Shown here: in pieces, positions 36,982 to 45,200 of the stretch
Layout of the letters: each line of letters starts with the position of its first letter
Position numbering within the stretch: the first letter of the stretch is position 1
Assembly: GCA_003164815.1 (NCBI GenBank)
Contig: PLUF01000100.1
Span: forward strand, 1 to 51,819
Origin: Candidatus Gagatemarchaeum stordalenia
Lineage (GTDB): Archaea; Thermoproteota; Nitrososphaeria; Nitrososphaerales; Gagatemarchaeaceae
Length of the DNA stretch: 51,819 bases
Direction of reading: 5' to 3'
Made by a program: the position numbers and the translations under genes
The notes under the pieces: generated by a model
Told to the model about the DNA's origin: nothing
Database searches by the model: none
Seen by the model: only the letters and a program-made list of their open reading frames with translations

Positions 36982-37898
36982 CAACCAAGGCTGCCGAGGC
37001 CAAGACTGCCGCGGGTTCGAAAGTCGTGGCTTACGGCCTGCTCGTTTCGTTGAGCCTCATCTGGGGGTTTGGTTTCGTAGCAATCAGGGTAGCAGACTCC
37101 GGGCTCTCTCCCACCTCCCTCGCTCTCCTCAGGTGGCTCATCGCGAGCGCCGGCTTCCTCGTGCTGCTGCCCTTCACTAAGTCCAAGGCAAGGTTCGAGG
37201 GTCGTGATCTGCCGAGGTTGCTGGTGGTGGCGCTCGCCAACATTGCGGGTTACAACATATCGTTGAACTACGCCGAGAAGTCCATCTCGTCCGGGCTCGC
37301 CGGGATACTCGTGTCGCTGGGCCCGGTGTTCATGGTCCTCCTCTCCGCGCTGATGTTGAGGGAGAAGATAGGGAAGAGGCTCGTCTTTGCGCTGATTCTG
37401 GCGCTGGTCGGCTCCCTCCTCCTCTCGTTCAGCGACCTCAGCGTGAACGGCTCGGCCATCATCGGCTCGGCAGAGGCGGTCACAGCGGCTCTCTTCTACG
37501 CCGTCTTCACGGTAGCCTCCAAGCCGCTCGTAGAGAAGTACGGGGCGCTCAGGACATGTATCTGGGCTTCGGTGCTGGGGACCGCCTTCCTCCTCCCCTT
37601 CGCATCGGGCGACTTCATCGGCCAGGCCTCGAGGCTCTCTTCGAACGGGTGGTTGGCGCTGCTGTACCTCTCGATCCTGAGCTCAGTGGTCGGATACTCC
37701 GTGTACTATACGATGGTCGGGAGAGGAACGATCTCTGGGCTCTCCGTGCAGCTCTACCTAATCCCGGTAGTGAGTGTGATTGGCGGCGTCCTCGTGTTGC
37801 AGGAGCAGGTGACGGCCCTTGTAGTGCTGGGTGCCGCCGTGACGCTTGTCGCCATCGCATTCGTGAGGAAGAACGACCAGCAGAGGCGGAGATACTGA
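36978..37898 (+). CDS. EamA/DMT-superfamily metabolite transporter
   Basis: A 306-aa ten-helix drug/metabolite transporter with two EamA repeats. The first opens LIWGFGFVAIRVADSGLSPTSLALLRW and includes ALANIAGYNISLNYAEKSISSGLAGILVSLGP; the second begins near residue 170 and ends VLGAAVTLVAIAFVRK. Members export or import amino acids and small metabolites. It ends 23 nt before the convergent dhaL. Substrate unknown. Confidence 0.88.
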   Translation: MTTKAAEAKTAAGSKVVAYGLLVSLSLIWGFGFVAIRVADSGLSPTSLALLRWLIASAGFLVLLPFTKSKARFEGRDLPRLLVVALANIAGYNISLNYAEKSISSGLAGILVSLGPVFMVLLSALMLREKIGKRLVFALILALVGSLLLSFSDLSVNGSAIIGSAEAVTAALFYAVFTVASKPLVEKYGALRTCIWASVLGTAFLLPFASGDFIGQASRLSSNGWLALLYLSILSSVVGYSVYYTMVGRGTISGLSVQLYLIPVVSVIGGVLVLQEQVTALVVLGAAVTLVAIAFVRKNDQQRRRY

Positions 37899-37921
37899 GG
37901 TTTCCGCTCGACGGGGAACGT

Positions 37922-38518
37922 TCACTCTGGCTGGCTCATCGACCGCAGGAAGAAGGCGATGAAGGCTGCGCCCGGATCTGCGCGGCCCTTACTCCTCTCC
38001 CCCAGGTAGCTGCTCCTCCCCACTTTCGCGACCATGTCAATTGTCATCTCAGAACCGGCTTCGGCTGCCGTCGCTGCCCTGGCCAGCGCCTCTCCGAGGC
38101 CTTCGCTTTGGCTCGCGGCGACCTCCGCTGCGACTGCCGCCGGTTCGAGGGCGTCGAGGAGAGTCTTGTCGCCCACCGTGGCATGGCCGGTGGCCTCGAC
38201 GGCGACGAGCCCCGCTCTGAGGATTGTCGCCAGCCCCGCCGCATCGAGGGTTTTCCTTCCGTCCATCGCCTTCCCAGCCTCGGTCAGCGCGCATCCGAGA
38301 AGCACGCCTATCGTGGACCCTACTTCCATTGAGAAGGTGTCTCCGGCGAGGGTGAGGATCCTGCCGACGTCCGGATCGCCGTTCTCCACGGAGAGCCGCT
38401 GGAGGACGAGGTCGAGTCCCTTGGATACGCTCACTCCGAAATCGGCGTCACCGAGCATATCCAGCTCCGAGAAGTAAGCCGCCCGCTGGATTACGGCGTT
38501 GGCCGCCCTCGTGAACAT
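37922..38518 (-). CDS. dhaL: dihydroxyacetone kinase subunit DhaL
   Basis: A 198-aa DhaL (DAK2) domain, the nucleotide-binding subunit that phosphorylates dihydroxyacetone held by DhaK. The Mg-nucleotide loop is LGDADFGVS (usual LGDGDTG), and GRSSYLGERSKGRADPGA near the C-terminus is diagnostic. It follows dhaK by 45 nt on the same strand. A DhaM phosphodonor is not in the window, so the phosphate donor (PTS-type relay or ATP) is open. Confidence 0.9.
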   Translation of the reverse strand: MFTRAANAVIQRAAYFSELDMLGDADFGVSVSKGLDLVLQRLSVENGDPDVGRILTLAGDTFSMEVGSTIGVLLGCALTEAGKAMDGRKTLDAAGLATILRAGLVAVEATGHATVGDKTLLDALEPAAVAAEVAASQSEGLGEALARAATAAEAGSEMTIDMVAKVGRSSYLGERSKGRADPGAAFIAFFLRSMSQPE

Positions 38519-38563
38519 CCTTCGGAAATCGGCCGAGGAGATCGCATCTTCGGGGATGGACCT

Positions 38564-39568
38564 TCAGCTCCACGAGTGCCATGCCGGGGCTTCCGTCGGG
38601 TCTTCTAGGAGACCCTTCAGCTCGTCGCTAAGCCTGAGCAAGGTGAGGTGGACGCCTTCCATCTCCATCGAGGCTGTGTACTCGCCAACGAACGAGTTCG
38701 CGGGGACGATGCCGCGGGAGACGAGGTGCCTGCAGACGTCCCTGTAGAAGATGAACTTCTCCATGTTCGAGGTCCCTCCCATGCCCCGGGCCATCACCGC
38801 CGCCCTGTCCCCGCTCGCGAGGTGCAGGTCCTCGGCGATGCGGCCCACGAGGTACTCCGAGATGGCGTCGGCAGTCATCATCTTGACGCGCTCGACCCCG
38901 GGTTCGCCGTGGATGCCTATCCCAAGCTCCAGCTCGTCTTCCGGTATGGCGAATGTTGGTCGGCCCACCGCGGGTATTGTGCACGGCGCCAGGGCGACCC
39001 CCATCGATCCGGAGTTTGAGACCACAGTCTCGGCCGTCCGCTTGACGTCGACCAGGGAGGTCGTCCCTCCTCTTCCTCGCTCTGCGAATGCGCCAGCTAT
39101 CTTCTCGACGAAGATTGCGGCCCCGACCCCCCGCCTCCTTGACCTCTCCTTTATTGCGACGTCGTCGTTGACCAACACGTGCTCGGCGTGGATCCCGGCT
39201 TCCCGCGACTTGCGCTCGGCTAGGCTGAAGTTCAGGACATCCCCACCGTAGTTGGGGAGGACCAGGAGGACCCCTAGGCCTCCATCGGCGCTCTGTATTG
39301 CGGTCAGGACGTCCCCAGTCGCGGGCGCCGAGAAGACATCCCCCATCGCCGCCGCGTCGAGCATCCCTCGACCCACATAGCCCACGTGACCCGGCTCGTG
39401 ACCCGACCCGGCCCCCGAGACGAGGGTCACCTTGCCCTTTATCGGGGCGTCCTTCCTGAGGACGATCCTTCTCCCCGGTATCCTGCGGAGCACGTCGGGG
39501 CTGGAGAGGACCATGCCCTCCAGGGCGTCGTTCGCGACCGACATAGGATTGTCCAGGATCTTCTTCAA
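38564..39568 (-). CDS. dhaK: dihydroxyacetone kinase subunit DhaK
   Basis: A 334-aa DhaK that binds dihydroxyacetone covalently as a hemiaminal. Key residues are His57 in GSGHEPGH, Asp110 in NYGGDVLNF and His220 in GIGIHGEPG, the residue that forms the bond. TTG start; a CATATATC box lies about 28-38 nt upstream. With dhaL it would make dihydroxyacetone phosphate, linking glycerol or C3 metabolism to glycolysis. The domain is full length. Confidence 0.93.
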   Translation of the reverse strand: MKKILDNPMSVANDALEGMVLSSPDVLRRIPGRRIVLRKDAPIKGKVTLVSGAGSGHEPGHVGYVGRGMLDAAAMGDVFSAPATGDVLTAIQSADGGLGVLLVLPNYGGDVLNFSLAERKSREAGIHAEHVLVNDDVAIKERSRRRGVGAAIFVEKIAGAFAERGRGGTTSLVDVKRTAETVVSNSGSMGVALAPCTIPAVGRPTFAIPEDELELGIGIHGEPGVERVKMMTADAISEYLVGRIAEDLHLASGDRAAVMARGMGGTSNMEKFIFYRDVCRHLVSRGIVPANSFVGEYTASMEMEGVHLTLLRLSDELKGLLEDPTEAPAWHSWS

Positions 39569-39783
39569 TTCGGCCGGGTCGTGCTAAGCGGCCCGGCAGA
39601 TATATGCGCGACGACGACTCCCCTCGCTTACGCGCCCCTGGCTGTCAGGAGCTAGTATGACCGCTCGCCGGTAAGTGATAACCCGGCTGAAATTCTGGAA
39701 GTTACCGAAATCTTCTGGTCGCGTGTGATGATTCGCGTCTAATGGCAGATTAGCATCATCGGCTAGCCCGGCCCAAAGAAGGT

Positions 39784-40353
39784 TCAGTAGACCATGAGCT
39801 TCTTTTCCTCGAGCATAACATGTAGGTTGTTGACGGCCCTGTAGACCTCGCTCTCCCTCTTTGCACCGGTGCAGACCAGCTTCCCGGATGCGAAGAGGAG
39901 TATCACGGTCTTGGGGTCCGGCATCCTGTGGATCAGGCCGGGGAACTGCTCAGGCTCGTACATCGATTTTGGCAACTGTCTTGCCGCTTCCTCCAGGTGA
40001 ATCTTCCCCCCGAGGTTCGCAGATGCCACGATGTTCTGTATCACTATCTCCGCCTCGTTCTTGATCGGGATGCCGCCCTTCTTCAGCCTCTTGACGACCT
40101 CCTGCACGGCCTCTCTTGACTGCTTCTCCGATTTTGCACCGGTGCAGACCATCTTCCCCGAGCTGAAGATCAGGGTAGCCGTCTTTGGGGTCTTCAGCCT
40201 AAAGACGAGTCCGGGAAACTGGTCGGGATGGTACTCCACGTCGACAAAGTTCTTGGTTATCAGGTTCAGGTCGACCTTTTGGTTTATAGAGGCCGACGCG
40301 ACTACGTTTTCGATGCTTACAATCGCTTTTGTTTGTGGCATTGAGAAGGACAT
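39784..40353 (-). CDS. tbp: TATA-binding protein (TBP)
   Basis: A 189-aa archaeal TBP, the saddle protein that binds TATA boxes with TFB. The two direct repeats are clear: FPGLVFRLKTPKTATLIFSSG and FPGLIHRMPDPKTVILLFASG, each followed by K-x-VCTGAK. The DNA encoding VCTGAK is nearly the same in both halves. The promoter is an unusually long A/T run (TTTATATACTATATAA) about 13-27 nt before the first ATG; an ATG four codons later may be the real start. Autoregulation is conceivable. Confidence 0.96.
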   Translation of the reverse strand: MSFSMPQTKAIVSIENVVASASINQKVDLNLITKNFVDVEYHPDQFPGLVFRLKTPKTATLIFSSGKMVCTGAKSEKQSREAVQEVVKRLKKGGIPIKNEAEIVIQNIVASANLGGKIHLEEAARQLPKSMYEPEQFPGLIHRMPDPKTVILLFASGKLVCTGAKRESEVYRAVNNLHVMLEEKKLMVY

Positions 40354-40428
40354 AGATTCTTCGTTATATAGTATATAAAGAAAACCGGCCCGCGCTAGAC
40401 CGCCGGCGAGTCACCGAAAACGGTCCGT

Positions 40429-40701
40429 CTATGACTCCGAGAGTCTGCTTTGGCCGCGTTGCTGCCCTACTAGACCCTCGTGCTTCTCACAGGCCGAGAC
40501 GCTCTCTGATGCCGAGAGCTCAACGCTAAGAGCGTAAGACCTGACACAGCCACAGTCGAAATGATACAGGTGAGACCTTCCGCTGATCTCATCACTGAGA
40601 ACCTTCTGCCCGGCGAGAAGGAGCTGGGCGTGGATGTAATTGGTGTCTCCTTTTCTGGCCCTCCTAGCCAGCACCAGCTTCCTATCATCTTGCCATTTCA
40701 T
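40429..40701 (-). CDS. small protein with possible zinc site
   Basis: A 90-aa protein. RKLVLARRARKGDTNYIHAQ is basic; FDCGCVRSYAL and SACEKHEGL place three Cys and His as a possible zinc site. A CTATTTAAGAG box lies about 85-95 nt before the ATG, implying an untranslated leader. No family recognised. The plus strand of the same region has ORFs without motifs. Confidence 0.45.
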   Translation of the reverse strand: MKWQDDRKLVLARRARKGDTNYIHAQLLLAGQKVLSDEISGRSHLYHFDCGCVRSYALSVELSASESVSACEKHEGLVGQQRGQSRLSES

Positions 40702-40933
40702 CTTTCATCTCGCTCCCTCATCAGCCTGTTTCCCACTGAGCTCGACACCATTCGCATTCTCTGGTGTATGGTACTTCGCTCTCTTAAATAGGCGAGGGTC
40801 TGTGGAACAGCAAGGGTTCCGGGTCTTGTCATCTTCGTCGTCAGAGCCATAACGGGAAATCAGTTGAAAACCAAGCTCACCGAGGATGGAGACAGGTTCC
40901 CCAACGACGAATTGATTTCAGGTCGACAAGGGA

Positions 40934-41275
40934 GTGCGAGCTGATTTGCAGCTTCCTGCGGCTGTGAGGATTCACCGCACCGGGGCGATAAGGCAACATC
41001 TCGGTTCAAAGGGCTACCTCGAATTCCTCGATCAAAGGCTGGGATTTTCGAGGGGAACCCTCTACGACCTCTGTCTGGCGGCCGCAAAGTCGAAGGGCAG
41101 GACCGGGACCAAGAACGGGGTGAAGGTGACATACCGAGGAGAGAGCGAACGTGAGATGCGCACGAGTTCTCATCACACCACTCCAGTGCACAAGACGATA
41201 TTCCTGATCGAGTACAAGATGATGAAGTCGGGGGAGCCGATGGACCGCGTGATTCAGGTCCATCTGGAAAAGTAG
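40934..41275 (+). CDS. hypothetical protein, possibly 5'-disrupted
   Basis: A 113-aa protein. Its first half (GYLEFLDQRLGFSRGTLYDL) reads like a helix-turn-helix-type region; the end (TIFLIEYKMMKSGEPMDRVI) is beta-like. The frame has a stop just upstream. A TTG ORF at 40864 codes KTKLTEDGDRFPNDELI in another frame and stops near this GTG, so a one-base shift could have split one gene. The GTG start is uncertain. Confidence 0.42.
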   Translation: MRADLQLPAAVRIHRTGAIRQHLGSKGYLEFLDQRLGFSRGTLYDLCLAAAKSKGRTGTKNGVKVTYRGESEREMRTSSHHTTPVHKTIFLIEYKMMKSGEPMDRVIQVHLEK

Positions 41276-41346
41276 CGAGCTCCGCCGATTCTGACCGTGC
41301 CGTGCCCTCGTCTTTAGTCGTGCTAGGGAGGAAGGCTCCAGGAGGC

Positions 41347-41508
41347 CTACCCCTTCGATCTATTGCTCTCTCGCTGTTCGGACTTGCGAAGCCGGTTCAG
41401 TTCGGCAATCTTCTCCTTGTACTCCTTTTTCTTCTTCTTGTTTCCCTGTGCTCTCGCTTGGTCGTAGAGCTTCCTCAGATTCTCTTCCTCCGACGCGTGA
41501 TCGGACAA
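41347..41508 (-). CDS. 53-aa lysine-rich helical microprotein
   Basis: A TTG-started ORF coding a charged, helical peptide: EEENLRKLYDQARAQGNKK, then KKEYKEKIAELNRLRKSEQ and a basic end. Strongly coding-like composition and heptad spacing suggest a short coiled coil or nucleic-acid-binding helix. A GGAATAACTAC element lies about 28-38 nt upstream. The plus-strand ORF in the same place is hydrophobic only because it mirrors the Lys/Glu codons. Confidence 0.6.
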   Translation of the reverse strand: MSDHASEEENLRKLYDQARAQGNKKKKKEYKEKIAELNRLRKSEQRESNRSKG

Positions 41509-41615
41509 CTATGGTTACGACGTTCTTGTGCCGTAGTTATTCCTTTCAAACATGGGTACTGGCAACTCTTCAGCTCACGCGTGGCGCTTAAATCGGCGTG
41601 GCTGAATGTTGATGA

Positions 41616-42242
41616 GTGAAGGCAACTAAGTCAGTCCGGCTCAAGTACGAGGCCTCCGCGGAGCTCTCCTCCCTATTCGAGGACTTTCGCCTCATGTGCA
41701 ACGACGCGCTTCGGATCGCTCTGACCGAGAAGCCGAGGAGCAGGTTCAGGCTGATCGAACTGTCCTATCGGCGCCTCAAGGAATACGGCCTCCACAGCCA
41801 CTACATCCTCTCGGCCTGCGAGGTCGCGTTCGCGGCCTATCGCAACAAGAAGCGGAAATGTGCGCCCCACATTAGGAGGGCCTTCCTGAAGCTCGACAAT
41901 CAGTCCTACTCGCTGAATCACCTAATCCTGAGGGTCCCCATGAGGCCGAGGAACTTCGTCTACCTCACCCTCCAGGCCTCAGACCACCACCTCTTGATCG
42001 TCGACGACCCGGCGGCCGAGACCTTCTCCTATGTCCATGCGGGCGCGCCAGCCACCTACACCCTTCAGCTCTCCAGCTACGATGCGAACGGGAATCCTAT
42101 CACGTTCACTGCCCCAGCCGCATCTGCGAACAAAGGGGACACACTGACCTTCAGACCAGACTGGACTCAGCTCGCCGCAGGCGCGGGCACGGTAAGTGTT
42201 CTCGGCGCCGATGGCAGCGTGGTCAACCGTACGCTGAGTTGA
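41616..42242 (+). pseudogene. truncated TnpB (IS200/IS605) N-terminus fused to a foreign beta-type sequence
   Basis: The first ~130 residues match the N-terminal (wedge/REC) part of archaeal TnpB-like RNA-guided nucleases (SVRLKYEASAELSSLFEDF, MCNDALRIALTEKPRSRF, YGLHSHYILSACEVAFAAY, NFVYLTLQASDHHLLIVDD). The RuvC catalytic domain and zinc finger are missing. From about residue 133 the protein continues in frame with an exported-type beta sequence (ATYTLQLSSYDANGNPITF, ending VLGADGSVVNRTL). The ORF is thus a chimera from a deletion or insertion, with its own CTTAAAT promoter element. No TnpA is nearby. Confidence 0.7.
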
Positions 42243-42395
42243 TCTAGGAAAACCCCTTCAGGCGAGCCGCCTCTTCGGCACGCTTCCTCCTGAATCGTGG
42301 ACGATCTTGGCCGCATCTGAGGAACACTCTACCTGAGGACGCAACCAGACGAATGGTAAATCAAGAATAAAAGAAATCCACCCAACAGAACCTTC

Positions 42396-42542
42396 ATGGG
42401 AACGAAATACAAGTGTAACAACTGCGCACTGATCGTTGAAGTGACTTCTGGAGTTCCCTCCAGAAAGGAAGGCGGAGCTTGCCCAAAGGATACCATGGGG
42501 CAGCACAACTGGGTGAAGACCACCTTCTCGGATAGACACTGA
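42396..42542 (+). CDS. 48-aa zinc microprotein, copy 1
   Basis: A 48-aa protein: KYKCNNCALIVEV, a polar turn, then CPKDTMGQHNWVK. C7, C10, C29 and His37 would bind one zinc in a minimal ribbon. An AGAATAAAAG element 22-33 nt upstream supports a leaderless ATG. A second copy lies 416 nt downstream. The shared pattern identifies a real family; I cannot name it. Confidence 0.7.
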   Translation: MGTKYKCNNCALIVEVTSGVPSRKEGGACPKDTMGQHNWVKTTFSDRH

Positions 42543-42958
42543 GTCTACGGCGGGAACCCTCACCAAGGGGAGCTGCCTGATCTCAGCGTTGAGAGAAACC
42601 CTAGACCATTAATCCGTGTACGGAGTGAGCGTGCATCGCAAAGGCGCGCCCTCCCACGGAGGTCCAGGCTAGAGGCCCTGAATCACAATGAAGGACCTCA
42701 AAAGGGTCTATTCCAAGTCTCGTCCGCGCGACTGTTTCGAGACGCCGGAGTGGGCGTCGATGGCTGGCCTCCCAGTTCAGACCGAGAGTAGCTGAGTGAA
42801 AGCTTCTGGTCTCGCGTCTTGGTCGATGCCAGCGGCATGAAATCGTCATGAGGAATTTGGCATCGAGGAGTCTCTGGGGCTAATTGATGGCGTTCCACGG
42901 AATAAACATCTAGAGCAATCACTAGAAACGGATAAGACAACGACGCTGCTTGGATATC
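42543..42958. other. spacer between the two zinc microproteins
   Basis: No supported gene. A 35-codon ORF (42688-42795) has coding-like codons (MKDLKRVYSKSRPRDCFETP) but no clear promoter. A CCATTAATCC element lies near 42605. No repeat, tRNA or terminator is evident. Confidence 0.35.
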
Positions 42959-43090
42959 ATGGCTCAGAAATACAAGTGCAGTAACTGCGCGCTGGTTGTG
43001 GAAGTTGAATCCAAGACGATCCCTGACAGAAGGCTGAGCGGACCTTGCCCCAAGGACACCATGGGGCAGCACAGCTGGGTAAAGAACTAG
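42959..43090 (+). CDS. 43-aa zinc microprotein, copy 2
   Basis: A 43-aa paralogue of the protein at 42396: QKYKCSNCALVVEVESK and CPKDTMGQHSWVK are kept, with the loop between the zinc half-sites and the C-terminus altered. Conservation of both half-sites in amino-acid sequence while the DNA has drifted at third positions supports selection on the protein. A weak AATAAACA lies about 55-60 nt upstream. Function unknown. Confidence 0.7.
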   Translation: MAQKYKCSNCALVVEVESKTIPDRRLSGPCPKDTMGQHSWVKN

Positions 43091-43285
43091 CCCGGCGTCT
43101 TGCCCGAGACGGACCCCACACCAGGCGTCCTACTCGCGCAAACTAGCTTCGTTTTTCAGATAGGTGTGCTGTAGAGAAGGGTTAGGTTGCGACAGGATCG
43201 ATCAGGGCGTGGAATTGGTCCTCGCCAGAGGTATAAGGCCTGACAAAGCTTGAATGCCTGGGAATGTAAGGGAAGAGGCGATAGA

Positions 43286-43438
43286 ATGCCAGCAGGCAAG
43301 AAGCACCGCTTTACCGCGAAAGAGGATAGAGAGGCTGAGCACATCAAGGAATCGGAGATGAAGGAAGGCAAGTCTGGAGAAGAAGCGGAAAGAATAGGAT
43401 TTGCCACGGTGAACAAGAGGAAGAAACCCAAGGCTTAA
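43286..43438 (+). CDS. small KSGEEAERIG-type protein
   Basis: A 50-aa very hydrophilic protein, GKKHRFTAKEDREAEHIKES then GKSGEEAERIGFATVNKRKK. It matches the widespread small family in which a helix is followed by E-E-A-x-R-I-G-x-A-T-V-N-K, sometimes labelled plasmid-stabilisation-like in databases; the real role is unknown. The ATG is chosen because the upstream in-frame ATG lies too close to the GTATAAGG box at 43231. Confidence 0.7.
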   Translation: MPAGKKHRFTAKEDREAEHIKESEMKEGKSGEEAERIGFATVNKRKKPKA

Positions 43439-43750
43439 TCGGCTCACCCTTCATCGAACGCGACTCCTAGCATTACCCTCTTCTAATCTTCAGCGGGCGC
43501 TCCATCTCGTCGTTGTGATCCTCGAGGATTCTTGGATTCTGTCACGGGAGAAACGGTCACCGGAGATTCCCGCACGGGCAGATTCCTTTCGTCGATGGCA
43601 GAATCAGGGCAATGAGGAAGAGTTGACAAAATCCTAGGCTGAGAGTTGCGAATCAAATCGTGTGAGGGGTTTCCGCGGATTCCTGACATTTCCGGAGCTG
43701 CTTCGCAAAGACTGGGATAGTCTACGCCGACGCGGCCCCGTAGAGACCCT
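43439..43750. other. non-coding stretch, no feature supported
   Basis: A 68-aa minus-strand ORF (43483-43689) crosses here, rich in Pro/Ser without motif and without a promoter; I treat it as noise. No repeat or RNA gene is seen. Confidence 0.35.
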
Positions 43751-43882
43751 TCAACGCTTCGGCGTTAGCAAGTTCCGCAACCAGGAGAAGCTTCGTCTGC
43801 CGCGTGTTATGGCTCCCGTGGCTTCTCTCCCAAAGAACTGCCTTCTTGAAAGCTTCTTATCCGGGCTTAACTCGCTCGACAT
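43751..43882 (-). CDS. 43-aa basic small ORF behind a palindromic promoter
   Basis: An ATG ORF coding SSELSPDKKLSRRQFFGRE, then a basic segment RGRRSFSWLRNLLTPKR. SRRQFF resembles a twin-arginine motif, but no hydrophobic stretch follows, so it is not a Tat signal. The ATG lies at the expected transcript start, about 22 nt from a TATAGGTATAA centre that is itself part of a perfect palindrome. The arrangement supports a regulated leaderless small gene; function unknown. Confidence 0.5.
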   Translation of the reverse strand: MSSELSPDKKLSRRQFFGREATGAITRGRRSFSWLRNLLTPKR

Positions 43883-43892
43883 TTAATTTCAG

Positions 43893-43912
43893 ACTGTTAT
43901 ACCTATAACAGT
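43893..43912. promoter_or_regulatory. 9-bp-arm palindrome overlapping a TATA box
   Basis: ACTGTTATA-CC-TATAACAGT: perfect 9-bp arms around a 2-nt centre. It sits 11-30 nt before the 43-aa ORF start and covers its TATA position. It is the best operator candidate in the window; the regulator is unknown. Confidence 0.6.
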
Positions 43913-44144
43913 ATATACGTGTATAGATTCTTTATGTCACATACATTACACACATCCGAGTCTGCCGGGACGAAGGATGACCGTGGGGATCACCTGAGCT
44001 TGAAGACGCGGCCCTAGTACCTCCGTTTCGGGCGAGCTGCCGACCGGCCACACGCGCCTCTTCGTGAGTTTGGTCGGTTTCGACAAGCGGCCCTTCAGAC
44101 ATATGCGGGATGACACACCTGACGCAGGAAGGATTGGGTTCCGG

Positions 44145-45200
44145 TCAATCCGTGACGAAAGCAGACGGGTCCTTGAGACCGCATTCGTTATCGCTGAACC
44201 ACCACAGGATCTTGTCGCTGAGGACCGCCGGGTCATCCCCATGCTTCTTGGCCAAGACCGCGAAGAGCGAGTCTGACAGGCTGTCTTCGAGCCTCTTCAT
44301 GAAGACATCCTTCGGAATCTCATCCCCATACAACGTCCGCACCGCCCGGGCACCAGCCGCGTCCAGCCGGGCTCCTATCAGCTGCAGGACCTGAGATCTC
44401 AGCTCGCTGTACTTGTCCGCGTCCACTTGGCTCAAGACCTGGAGCTTCAGGTTTATCTCCCGAGGTCTGTACAGCAGAGGGGAGGCCGCCGCGCCCCCGT
44501 TTATCCCCCCGGACACAGTCGTCCACGGCCCGGCAGTGTTCCTTACGAGCGTGGACCTGGTCGACTCGATCCCGAACCCGACCTTCCACTTCCCCGGAGA
44601 GACCGGCGCGTCCATTCTGATTCTCCTCAGTTCGTGCCGCCCAGGAGGCAGGTCGAACGAGAGACTAGCCTTGACACCCTCAGACACCTCCAGTTTCTTG
44701 ACGTGAAGCGTGAAGGCCTGAGGCTGCTCCGCATAGTTGATTCCTCCAGCGTAGAAGTAGAAACTTCCACCGGGGGCCGCGGCCAACCCCGCCTCGCCGA
44801 AGATGCAGTAGAACATGCCTGGCCCGAGCATGTACAAGGGGAGACCCGAGACTATTGCCGGGGAGTCGAGCACCGCCGGGAAGACGAAGTTGATCTTCGA
44901 GATGTCTTCCCGATGGCGTATCAGGTTGCTGAGGTCGGCTACCCTCTTCCGGTCGCGCCCAGCGCAGAAAATCCCTTCTACCTGATTCCAACTCCTCGAC
45001 AAGTCGAACTGAGTTTTCGGGAGGAGCAGGCTGAACTCCTCGTCCTGGCCGATGGACGCGAAGGGAACATCCGCTCGGCTGCCCTTGATCTGTGCCAAGA
45101 GGCCGAGCTCCCTGCGAGCGACCTTCTCGATGATCTCACCCCTTGTTAGGAACCCGTGGTAGTCGACGTCCTGGACCTCGAAGGTCGGGTCCTCCATCAT
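44145..45200 (-). CDS. unknown 351-aa protein coupled to the tail-tube gene
   Basis: A 351-aa protein without membrane helices or signal peptide. Residues 1-60 are charged and helical (TRGEIIEKVARRELGLLAQ). The middle is beta-rich (GPGMFYCIFGEAGLAAAPGG, FYFYAGGINY, SFDLPPGRHELRRIRM, WTTVSGGINGG), and the end is helical with a Trp-Trp motif (DKILWWFSDNE). The ATG overlaps the tail-tube stop (ATGA), so a longer in-frame start 51 nt upstream is rejected. Co-translation implies it works with the tube, for example as cap, cargo or baseplate adaptor; no homologue is recognised. Confidence 0.65.
   Translation of the reverse strand: MMEDPTFEVQDVDYHGFLTRGEIIEKVARRELGLLAQIKGSRADVPFASIGQDEEFSLLLPKTQFDLSRSWNQVEGIFCAGRDRKRVADLSNLIRHREDISKINFVFPAVLDSPAIVSGLPLYMLGPGMFYCIFGEAGLAAAPGGSFYFYAGGINYAEQPQAFTLHVKKLEVSEGVKASLSFDLPPGRHELRRIRMDAPVSPGKWKVGFGIESTRSTLVRNTAGPWTTVSGGINGGAAASPLLYRPREINLKLQVLSQVDADKYSELRSQVLQLIGARLDAAGARAVRTLYGDEIPKDVFMKRLEDSLSDSLFAVLAKKHGDDPAVLSDKILWWFSDNECGLKDPSAFVTD

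Noticed and set aside
39861-40160. Repeated DNA TTGCACCGGTGCAGACCA as a mobile repeat
   Set aside because: It is the coding DNA of the two internal TBP repeats.
40864-40944. 26-aa TTG ORF before the 113-aa protein
   Set aside because: Coding-like residues, but too short alone; recorded as a possible split 5' part of the next gene.
43751-43882. Tat signal peptide in the 43-aa ORF
   Set aside because: SRRQFF is present but no hydrophobic region follows.
43932-44102. 56-aa minus-strand ORF downstream of the 351-aa gene
   Set aside because: Starts MSEGPLVETDQTHEEARVAG and could be coding, but an overlapping 98-aa frame is equally open and neither shows a motif or promoter.
44427-45149. 240-aa plus-strand ORF
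   Set aside because: Antisense to the 351-aa partner gene, which is supported by the ATGA overlap with the tail tube.
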